DNA of 64,000 nucleotides from Algoriphagus aestuariicola. Lineage in GTDB: Bacteria; Bacteroidota; Bacteroidia; Cytophagales; Cyclobacteriaceae. Under the pieces are notes generated by a model. The model was not told the origin of the DNA. It made no database searches and worked only from the letters and a program-made list of their open reading frames with translations. Shown in pieces: positions 1-6,505 of the stretch. Each line of letters starts with the position of its first letter. The stretch's first letter is position 1. The translations under genes and the position numbers were made by a program. The stretch spans positions 1 through 64,000 of the forward strand of contig NZ_JAFKCW010000005.1 in assembly GCF_017254835.1 (NCBI RefSeq), in the 5' to 3' direction.

Positions 1-41
1 GAATAGTAACACTTGTAAAAACAGTAAGTGAAAAGTACTGT

Positions 42-128
42 GCCTAACAATGCATATAAATCATGCCGGCAGAAGTTGATGATTAATTATTAATTTGGTC
101 TGCCGGCACGCTTTATATGCGAACGTTA
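42..128. repeat. attC-like imperfect inverted repeat
   Basis: Two nested pairs of arms are visible: GCATATAAA (52-60) with TTTATATGC (112-120), and TGCCGGCAGA (64-73) with TCTGCCGGCA (99-108), separated by an AT-rich centre. The outer ends are GCCTAAC (42-48) and CGTTA (124-128). Read on the minus strand, the element begins at the TAA stop of the metallophosphoesterase gene and ends in GTTAGGC, which fits the integron attC core GTTRRRY; the gene-proximal end (GTAACGTT) fits less well. It could be an attC-like site, a dispersed Bacteroidota repeat or a bidirectional terminator hairpin. No integrase is in the window. Confidence 0.5.
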
Positions 129-1352
129 CTTCTTCCTCAACTCCAGTACCGTGATCTCCGGCCATATCCCTACCCGACCCGGAAAGGCCAAAAATCCAAA
201 GCCGCGGTTGACATGCAGGTAGCGGCCCAGCTCCTTGTATAGCCCCGCCCATTTGGGATAGCGGAAGGAGACCGGGCTCCACTTGATAAGTCCGGGGATC
301 TCTATTCCAAACTGCATCCCATGGGTATGTCCGCTAAGCGTGAGGTGGATAAATTGGGAAAAGCTTTTGACCTGCTCATCGAAGTGGGAGGGATCGTGGC
401 TCATCAGGATCTTAAAACTTCGCTCGTTGAGGTTTGCGGTAGCTTTTGGCAGGTCTCCATGCTGCGCAAAGCCTTTTCCCCAGTTTTCCACGCCAATCAG
501 GTCTATGCTGGAATTTCCCTTTTCAATTTGGACACTTTCGTTGCGAAGCAACCGAAAGCCCAGTTCTTTCTGGATTTCATAGAGCCGATCCAAATTCGCT
601 CGCTTGGCTTCTTGGCTCGGCCAGGACATGTAGTCTCCATAGTCGTGATTGCCGAGGATGGAAAACTTGCCCATCGGAGCTTTCAGCTTGTTGAAAGTGT
701 CGATCCAAGGCTCCATTTCGCCAGCATGGTTGTTGACCAGATCTCCGGTGAAGAGGATGACATCGGATCCCTGCTGGTTGATCAGGTCTACACCGTATTC
801 CAGCTTCTTTTTGTTGTCAAAGCTTCCGGAGTGGATGTCCGAGATTTGGGTGATGGTGAAGCCGTCAAACTCCTCCGGTAGGTCGTCGAATTCCAGCGTA
901 TGATTGACCACCCGGTAGCGGTATTTGCCGATCAATACGCCGTGTAGTATTCCCAAGAAAGGGATCGCGGAGAGTACCAAGGCCGTTTGGCTGATAAATT
1001 TTCGTCGCTCGGGCAAAAAGCCCTCCCTGTCATTTCCGCTGACGGATTGAAATATTCCGGTGACAAAGCGAAGTACGTCTTCGCCAAACAGGATGGCAAG
1101 GATAATTAGCTTGGGAAGGATGGAAAGGACCAAAAGGGATATAAGCCTGCCAAAATTCAAGCCGATACTACCCCGGTCGAAGGTCATGAAAACAAAGATG
1201 GTAAACAGGTAGATGGCGATGGAAAAGAGCCAGAAGCCCACCTTAACCCAAGTTTGGGTTGGAAATAGCGTCTTGAATGCCTGGTAGGAATACCAGTCGA
1301 TTAGTCCTAGAAAGAGCAGGAATATGAGAATTCGAAGAAGAACAGGGATCAC
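126..1352 (-). CDS. Membrane-anchored calcineurin-like metallophosphoesterase
   Basis: The 408-residue protein has about four hydrophobic segments in its first 150 residues, then a calcineurin-like dimetal phosphoesterase domain of the YkuE/YaeI type. Metal-binding motifs appear in order: SDIHSG (near residue 170), GDLVNN (near 205), GNHDYGD (near 235), MSHDP (near 316) and SGHTHG (near 339). Related proteins hydrolyse phosphoesters such as UDP-diacylglucosamine or lipid phosphates at the membrane; the substrate here is unknown. The start is a GTG at the right end, chosen because it opens the first membrane segment; no clear ribosome binding site precedes it. The stop codon lies inside the inverted repeat at 42-128. 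Confidence 0.85.
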   Translation of the reverse strand: MIPVLLRILIFLLFLGLIDWYSYQAFKTLFPTQTWVKVGFWLFSIAIYLFTIFVFMTFDRGSIGLNFGRLISLLVLSILPKLIILAILFGEDVLRFVTGIFQSVSGNDREGFLPERRKFISQTALVLSAIPFLGILHGVLIGKYRYRVVNHTLEFDDLPEEFDGFTITQISDIHSGSFDNKKKLEYGVDLINQQGSDVILFTGDLVNNHAGEMEPWIDTFNKLKAPMGKFSILGNHDYGDYMSWPSQEAKRANLDRLYEIQKELGFRLLRNESVQIEKGNSSIDLIGVENWGKGFAQHGDLPKATANLNERSFKILMSHDPSHFDEQVKSFSQFIHLTLSGHTHGMQFGIEIPGLIKWSPVSFRYPKWAGLYKELGRYLHVNRGFGFLAFPGRVGIWPEITVLELRKK

Positions 1353-1687
1353 TGGAGCAGGAGCTTGTTATAAAGGAATAGGTTTGAAGGGGCAATGCGC
1401 ATTTTGGGCTAGAATATCTGAACGCAGTGGGAGAAAGCAGGTTGGGAATTCTGAATGGTAAAGTGGGAAGGCTGAAATCTGAAGTCTGAAAGCTGAATGA
1501 TAGTTGGCAGTAGCAGTTGGTAGATCTGGTAATCGGAAAGTCGGAAGTCACAAGTCTGAAAAACGTCATCGCGGGGGAGGGGCAGGGAATTTTGGCACTG
1601 GCAGGCATGCTATTGGCCATTTTACTGAATTATCAATTCTCTTTTCCTTTTCTTTGCAGCGGAATTTTTTTCCAAACCTATTGACCT
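1353..1687. other. Intergenic gap with phylum-type micro-repeats
   Basis: This gap separates two divergently transcribed genes. From about 1470 to 1565 it holds short degenerate repeats of the kinds GAAGTCTGAAAGCTGAA and GGCAGTAGCAGTTGG, which recur elsewhere in the window. Open frames here have no family signature or sensible start and look spurious. Promoters for the flanking genes must lie here, but I see no convincing box; TTTCTTTG near 1649-1656 is only a weak match to the Bacteroidota -7 element. Confidence 0.5.
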
Positions 1688-2998
1688 ATGAGACAGCTAC
1701 TCCTTAGACCCGGTGCTGAAGAACTGAACTATGAAATCCGCGGGATTGTAAAGAAAGCGAGGCAGATCGAAGCGCTTGGCTACACCATGACTTGGGAAAA
1801 CATCGGCGACCCCATCCAGAAACACAATACGGTGCCAGCCTGGATGAAGGAAATCATTGCGGATCTGCTTAAGGAGGATAAGACCTACGGCTACGCAGAT
1901 TCCAAAGGAGTGCTGGAAACCCGAAAATTCCTGGCCGGTCTCAACAATGAAAAAGGAGGTACGCTGATCTCCGCTGAGGATATCCTTTTCTTCAATGGGC
2001 TGGGTGATGCCATCGCCAAACTGTACCAGTTCCTGATTCCGACCGCCCGCATTATCGGGCCTTCACCGGCTTACTCCACTCACAGTTCTGCCGAAGCGGC
2101 ACATGCCAATACCGCACCGATCACTTACAAGCTCGATCCAGACAACCAGTGGTTGCCGGATATGGAAGACTTGTACTTGAAGGTGAAATACAATCCGTCC
2201 ATTGTCGGCATCCTGATCATCAATCCGGACAACCCGACGGGGATGGTCTATCCTAAGGAAGTATTGGAAGACTTTGTGAAGATTGCCGAAGAGTTTAACC
2301 TTCTCCTGATCACCGATGAGATCTACCAGAATATCACCTATAACGGGATCAAGGCTGTGGCTCTTTCCGAGGTGATAGGAACTCGGCCTGCGATTTCTCT
2401 CAAGGGGATATCCAAGGAATTTCCCTGGCCGGGAGCTAGATGCGGCTGGATGGAGTTTTATAACCGAGAGGCTTCCAAGGAATTTTCCAAGCTTTGCCAG
2501 ACTTTGGAAAACGCCAAGATGATTGAGGTTTGCTCCACTATCTTGCCTCAATTGGCAATCCCGAGGATCATGAGTCATCCGGAATACCAAGCCTATCGAG
2601 AGCTGGCCAATGAACAGATCGGAAAGCGATCCGACTGGATGCGGGAGATTCTTGGCGATATTCCGGGGATCAAATTCAATCCAACGCAAGGGGCCTTTTA
2701 CAACACCATCGTGTTTGACGAGAATCTGCTTTCTCCAAACCAGTCACTACCCGTCGAAGATCCGAAGCTTCAAGTGCTTCTTGATACTTGGCTGGATGAC
2801 CCGGAAATGCCTTTGGATAAGCGCTTTGTATACTATTTGCTCGTCTCCGAGCGGATCTGTGTGGTGCCGATATCATCTTTTTGCTCAGATCTGAGAGGCT
2901 TCCGAGTGACGCTGTTGGAGGAAGATGAAGAGGTGTTCAAAGACACGTTTAGGAGACTGGGAAAAGCGATCGGACAGTATTTGAAGTCAGAAAGCTGA
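1688..2998 (+). CDS. PLP-dependent class I/II aminotransferase
   Basis: The 436-residue protein is a fold-type I PLP aminotransferase of the aspartate/alanine aminotransferase group. NPDNPTG near residue 179 contacts cofactor and substrate, TDEIYQ follows at the Asp that binds the PLP pyridine nitrogen, and SLKGISKEFPWPGARCGW (from about residue 235) carries the Schiff-base lysine, probably the Lys near 242. It probably transfers an amino group between an amino acid and 2-oxoglutarate or pyruvate in the cytosol; the substrate cannot be read from sequence. The last codons (LKSES) and the TGA stop lie inside the repeat that flanks the next gene, so the natural C-terminus may have been altered by that repeat. 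Confidence 0.88.
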   Translation: MRQLLLRPGAEELNYEIRGIVKKARQIEALGYTMTWENIGDPIQKHNTVPAWMKEIIADLLKEDKTYGYADSKGVLETRKFLAGLNNEKGGTLISAEDILFFNGLGDAIAKLYQFLIPTARIIGPSPAYSTHSSAEAAHANTAPITYKLDPDNQWLPDMEDLYLKVKYNPSIVGILIINPDNPTGMVYPKEVLEDFVKIAEEFNLLLITDEIYQNITYNGIKAVALSEVIGTRPAISLKGISKEFPWPGARCGWMEFYNREASKEFSKLCQTLENAKMIEVCSTILPQLAIPRIMSHPEYQAYRELANEQIGKRSDWMREILGDIPGIKFNPTQGAFYNTIVFDENLLSPNQSLPVEDPKLQVLLDTWLDDPEMPLDKRFVYYLLVSERICVVPISSFCSDLRGFRVTLLEEDEEVFKDTFRRLGKAIGQYLKSES

Positions 2999-3036
2999 AG
3001 TGTGAATTCTGAAAGCTGAAGCGAGAAATCTGAAAA
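2988..3036 (+). repeat. Left flank repeat of the four-helix-bundle gene
   Basis: Degenerate direct repeats built on GAAAGCTGAAG run from the last codons of the aminotransferase to just before the next gene. The same units occur in opposite orientation at 3428-3493, so the four-helix-bundle gene sits between inverted repeat tracts. Confidence 0.7.
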
Positions 3037-3042
3037 AGGCTC

Positions 3043-3393
3043 TTAGGAGTTCTTTTTTGCGTTTATGACCATGGTGGTAAATATCGCAGTCAATTCATCA
3101 GCTTCTTTTATAAGTGGTGAGGTGATTTCCTTTGAGGGCAATTCGCTCTCTTGGATAAGTTCAAGCCAAAATACAGTTTCGTCCGCTTCTTCCTGAACAA
3201 TGGACAATTTGGAAATGAATTCAGCTCTGCTACGTCCCCTTTGGGAAGAACGATAATTGGCGCCAATAGAGGTGGCGGATCTCAATACCTGCCTCCCAAG
3301 TTCAAATCCAGCGGTGGTTTTCGGGAGCTCTGAAACAAACTTGATGATTTCCAAGGCAAATATTTTGGTTCTTGTTTTCAAGTCTCTATCCAT
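3043..3393 (-). CDS. Four-helix-bundle protein (S23/23S intervening-sequence family)
   Basis: The 116-residue all-helical protein matches the S23 family first found in 23S rRNA intervening sequences and now known as scattered single genes in Bacteroidota. Recognisable features are the N-terminal KIFALEIIKF helix, the central LRSATSIGANYRSSQRGRS stretch, and EADETVFWLELI in the third helix. Family members form pentameric helical bundles; their cellular role is not established. The gene stands alone between two convergent genes, bounded on both sides by related inverted repeat tracts, which suggests it entered this spot as a small non-autonomous unit (inference). Confidence 0.88.
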   Translation of the reverse strand: MDRDLKTRTKIFALEIIKFVSELPKTTAGFELGRQVLRSATSIGANYRSSQRGRSRAEFISKLSIVQEEADETVFWLELIQESELPSKEITSPLIKEADELTAIFTTMVINAKKNS

Positions 3394-3427
3394 AAGGTTG
3401 AATTAGTTGTTGTGGATTGTGTCTTCC

Positions 3428-3493
3428 AAATTCGGCTTTTTGACTTCAGCCTTCTCGCTTCAGCTTTCTCACTTCAGCCTTCTCGCTTCAGCT
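3428..3493 (-). repeat. Right flank repeat of the four-helix-bundle gene
   Basis: On the minus strand this reads as four near copies of AGCTGAAGCGAGAAG / GCTGAAGTGAGAAA. It is the inverted counterpart of 2988-3036 and begins directly after the TAG stop of the gene to the right. Confidence 0.75.
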
Positions 3494-4427
3494 AATGCTC
3501 CCTGACCTTCAGCTTAGGATCTGCGTTTGTCTTTTCTTCTTCTACCGCAGTCTGCCCTAGAGTTTTCAAGTCCGGTTGTCCGGCATTGATCCAGGCGGTG
3601 TACCAAAAGTCGGCGATCATCTTGATGGATTTGCGCATTTGCCGTTCGACCATTCCATCCAATGCCTTGTCATAGGATTCGGTGAACTCCCTGGCGTATA
3701 CCCGGACTGTCAAGCCATTTCTCTCCTCATAGCTGTATTTCTGGTCCTCCGGAAATTGCTGGCTGAGTTGCCTTTCCAAAGCCAAGACGCTGTCGACCTG
3801 AGAGTGGGCAATTGCCACGGCATCCCAGATCGCCAATTGGGGCTTTTCTACATATTCCGCTTTCCCTATCCAAAGCGAATAGTCGGAGGCAAGCAGTTCC
3901 GGTACGCGGCTCTCCCAAAAACCATGGATACCCTCCTGCCCGGTGAGTTGGCCATTGTAGTTTTTGGTGGTGTGAAGTGGGACGTTGAGGTCGCCGAGGT
4001 AATGGCCCAGATCTGCCGAAAACCTTAGAATAGCTGAGGCATTCTTTTCCTCAAAAGCGCTAGTGAGGCTTAGCATGGTCCGATAAGCGCTCCAGGGTCC
4101 TATCCCATGATTGCGCAGGCTGTCCTCCGTGAATTTTTCAATCGCTTCCGGCCAATATTTGGGGGGCAAGACCAAAGCGCTGTCCCCGTAGATATCCAGA
4201 TCGATAAAGTGTTTTTCGGCCTCTCCGGCTACCGCATATCTTCTTTTGTCGGGATTGACCGCATTTTCAGCGATGAATTCGATGTGGCTTTTGTAAAACC
4301 CGACCATCTCCGGAGGAAGGGAGAATACCGCTTGTCTATTAATCAGGGAATGGGCGTAAAATCCCCAATCCCCATCTCCCCGGGGTAGAAAAAGAAGGAG
4401 AAATGCCCAGATCGTATAAAGCCTCAT
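3492..4427 (-). CDS. Exported zinc-dependent phospholipase C / S1-P1 nuclease-like protein
   Basis: The 311-residue protein starts with a hydrophobic signal sequence directly followed by WGFYAH, where this all-helical fold uses an N-terminal Trp and His as zinc ligands. Further candidate ligands are HFIDLD (near residue 93), HYLGDLNVPLH (near 147) and HGFWES (near 170). The Bacteroidota family is usually named zinc-dependent phospholipase C or S1/P1 nuclease; the sequence does not decide between phospholipid and nucleic acid as substrate. The tail after about residue 285 is charged and poorly conserved in appearance. It is convergent with the aminotransferase and divergent from rpsT. Confidence 0.75.
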   Translation of the reverse strand: MRLYTIWAFLLLFLPRGDGDWGFYAHSLINRQAVFSLPPEMVGFYKSHIEFIAENAVNPDKRRYAVAGEAEKHFIDLDIYGDSALVLPPKYWPEAIEKFTEDSLRNHGIGPWSAYRTMLSLTSAFEEKNASAILRFSADLGHYLGDLNVPLHTTKNYNGQLTGQEGIHGFWESRVPELLASDYSLWIGKAEYVEKPQLAIWDAVAIAHSQVDSVLALERQLSQQFPEDQKYSYEERNGLTVRVYAREFTESYDKALDGMVERQMRKSIKMIADFWYTAWINAGQPDLKTLGQTAVEEEKTNADPKLKVREH

Positions 4428-4474
4428 TCCTGAAAATAGTCAAAACAATTGTCTTTTTAAGGTTTAAAAAAGTC

Positions 4475-4588
4475 TATATTTGCAGCCTGTTTTGCTGTTT
4501 GGGCCAAATATTCTGGTTTGGGATAAGGCGGATAGAAAAGGAATGTTTAAAATTCCTTTGGCAGAATTAATTATTTACAATAACTTTG
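4475..4588 (+). promoter_or_regulatory. Two candidate promoters for rpsT
   Basis: Two Bacteroidota-type -7 boxes precede the gene: TATATTTG at 4475-4482 (with TTG at 4449-4451) and TAACTTTG at 4581-4588 (with TTTG at 4557-4560, 20 bases upstream). The second fits the consensus well and would start transcription about 45 bases before the rpsT ATG. The long leader from the first could host feedback by S20, which is a guess. Confidence 0.6.
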
Positions 4589-4640
4589 CACTCCAATTCG
4601 GAATAGGGGAACGTAAAGAAATTTAAGTTAAAAACGAGAT

Positions 4641-4895
4641 ATGGCAAATCACAAATCAGCTCTTAAGAGAATTCGTGCCAACGAAGCGAAGCGTTTGAGA
4701 AACAGATATCAAGCCAAAACCACTAGAACTTTCATCAAAAAGCTGAAAGCTGCTACGGACAAAGTAGAAGCGATGGAGCTTTACAAGAAGGTTGTTTCTA
4801 TGCTGGACAAATTGGCGAAGAAGAATGTGATCCACAAAAACAACGCTAGTAACAAGAAATCTAGATTGGCCAAGTTCGTGAACGCGATGGCTTGA
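4641..4895 (+). CDS. rpsT: 30S ribosomal protein S20
   Basis: The 84-residue, Lys/Arg-rich helical protein begins with the S20 signature MANHKSALKRIRANEAKRLRN, read here as MANHKSALKR followed by the basic helix. It binds 16S rRNA early in small-subunit assembly. The length and the C-terminal IHKNNASNKKSRLAK stretch are typical of the family. It is a single-gene unit with its own promoters and a strong terminator directly downstream. Confidence 0.98.
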   Translation: MANHKSALKRIRANEAKRLRNRYQAKTTRTFIKKLKAATDKVEAMELYKKVVSMLDKLAKKNVIHKNNASNKKSRLAKFVNAMA

Positions 4896-4920
4896 TTTCT
4901 AAAAGACTTTCTTATCAAAA

Positions 4921-4947
4921 CCCTGCCCGAAAAGCAGGGTTTTTTTA
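4921..4947 (+). terminator. Intrinsic terminator after rpsT
   Basis: CCCTGC pairs with GCAGGG across a short loop and is followed by seven T residues, a textbook factor-independent terminator. Confidence 0.9.
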
Positions 4948-4995
4948 TTGTGCTTTTATAGGTAGATTTAGTTCAACTTTTTTTAGGCATTACCT

Positions 4996-5691
4996 ATGAA
5001 TCAGGCGACTTCGATCAAGATTTCCGAATTGGCGGAAGAGGATCGGCCCAGGGAGAAACTTTTGCTCAAAGGAAAATCCGTGCTTTCGGACGCAGAGCTG
5101 ATCGCCATTCTGATCGGTTCGGGGACTAGGACGATGAGCGCCGTCGATCTCTCCAGAATGATCCTTCGTGAAGTGAACTACGACCTGGCTTCGCTAGCCA
5201 AACTATCGGTGAAAGACCTGATGAAATTCAAGGGAATCGGAGAGGCCAAAGCTATATCTATTGTCGCCGCACTTGAACTCGGAAGAAGAAGAAAGGAGCA
5301 GGAGCCCACTCCGCGCGTTAAGATTAGCAGTTCACAGGATATTTATGAGCTGATGAGGCCCGATCTTTACGATGAGGTGGTTGAGCATTTTTACCTGGTG
5401 CTTTTGACTCGTTCTAATTTCGTAATCAAAAAACATCTGATCAGCCAAGGTGGGACGAGCGGCACTGTGGTGGATGCGAAGGTGGTATTCAAGATAGCGT
5501 TGGAGCATCTAGCCCAATCACTTATTTTGGTCCACAATCACCCGAGTGGAAGTTTGTCGCCTTCCGAGCAGGACAAAAAATTGACCGAGCGACTGGTGAA
5601 AATTGGCCGTGACTTGGATTTGCCCGTCTTAGATCATGTGATATTTTCGGATCGTGGCTATTTTAGCTTCGCCGATGAAGGCATACTCTAG
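4996..5691 (+). CDS. radC: RadC family JAB/MPN domain protein
   Basis: The 231-residue protein has the usual RadC layout: an N-terminal helix-hairpin-helix part (LMKFKGIGEAKAISIVAALELG, near residues 75-96) and a C-terminal JAB1/MPN metalloprotease-like domain. The JAMM motif is visible as HNHPSG (near 179) followed by the conserved Asp in SEQD. Despite the name, a direct role in DNA repair is not supported for the family; the biochemical activity is unsettled. It stands between the rpsT terminator and a DUF1684 gene and is probably transcribed with the latter. Confidence 0.93.
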   Translation: MNQATSIKISELAEEDRPREKLLLKGKSVLSDAELIAILIGSGTRTMSAVDLSRMILREVNYDLASLAKLSVKDLMKFKGIGEAKAISIVAALELGRRRKEQEPTPRVKISSSQDIYELMRPDLYDEVVEHFYLVLLTRSNFVIKKHLISQGGTSGTVVDAKVVFKIALEHLAQSLILVHNHPSGSLSPSEQDKKLTERLVKIGRDLDLPVLDHVIFSDRGYFSFADEGIL

Positions 5692-5780
5692 TTCATGAAA
5701 CGCTCAAGCTGAAAGCTTTTGCAGATGGGTTAAGTATCCAGCGCGTTCCATCTGGCCATAGAAAAATCAATTACAGACAG

Positions 5781-6398
5781 ATGAAAGCAAGTCAGATTAT
5801 CCTAATAGTAGTGGGAATTGTGGTTGTGACCGCGGTGGGCTACATGTTTACCGCAGGGGAGACGCCTGAAGACTACATCGAAAAGATAGAAAAGGAGCGC
5901 GAGCGCCAGTATAAGTTCATCAGATTCAATATTGACTCACCGCTTACCGAGGAGCAGAAGGCCAAGTTTGCCTCTTTGACCTTTTATGACATCGATCCCT
6001 CCTATAAGGTAAAAGCAAGGCTACTGCCCATAGAAAACAAGAAAGTTAGGGAAGTGCCACTCACCGACGGCTCGATGCAGCGATACATCGAGCATTCCTA
6101 CGCCGAGTTTGAATTGGGCGGAAAGACAAACAAGCTACTCCTTCTTCAGGCGATGGACGAGGCGGACAAGCGCAATTTTTTCCTGGCTTTTGCCGACGAG
6201 ACCAGTGCCAAGGAGACCTACGGCGGTGGGCGCTACCTCAATGTGCGCCAAGATGGGAAGAACAGTATCACACTGGATTTCAATTTGGCCTATAATCCCT
6301 ACTGCGCTTACAATCCAGACTACGCCTGTCCCATTCCTCCCAAGGAAAACCTTTTGGATATCGCGATAGCTGCGGGCGAGAAAAATTACAAGGAATAG
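5781..6398 (+). CDS. DUF1684 protein with N-terminal membrane anchor
   Basis: The 205-residue protein opens with one hydrophobic segment (residues 4-26), so it is probably anchored facing the periplasm. The rest is a DUF1684 domain: the hallmark C-terminal run GGRYL, LDFN-AYNPYCAYNP and CPIPP is intact, with the Cys pair in the last two motifs. The function of DUF1684 is not known to me. The terminator at 6443-6466 closes this unit before pheT. Confidence 0.85.
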   Translation: MKASQIILIVVGIVVVTAVGYMFTAGETPEDYIEKIEKERERQYKFIRFNIDSPLTEEQKAKFASLTFYDIDPSYKVKARLLPIENKKVREVPLTDGSMQRYIEHSYAEFELGGKTNKLLLLQAMDEADKRNFFLAFADETSAKETYGGGRYLNVRQDGKNSITLDFNLAYNPYCAYNPDYACPIPPKENLLDIAIAAGEKNYKE

Positions 6399-6442
6399 AC
6401 AAGCCCTCCTGCAATTCTTTTAAATTTGCCGGACTGATTTTG

Positions 6443-6466
6443 AAAAGGTGCCAACGCACCTTTTTT
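6443..6466 (+). terminator. Intrinsic terminator before pheT
   Basis: AAAAGGTGC (6443-6451) pairs with GCACCTTTT (6456-6464), followed by more T residues; it ends the radC-DUF1684 unit. Confidence 0.85.
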
Positions 6467-6505
6467 GTTAAAGACCAGGACTAATTTCCTGCTAAAATTA
6501 AGCTG

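Noticed and set aside
1504-1707. 67-codon frame upstream of the aminotransferase
   Set aside because: It consists largely of micro-repeat sequence, overlaps the aminotransferase start and has no family features.
5700-5770. CAGATGG/CCATCTG arms between radC and the DUF1684 gene
   Set aside because: The loop is long (19 bases) and no T-tract follows; it is probably incidental.
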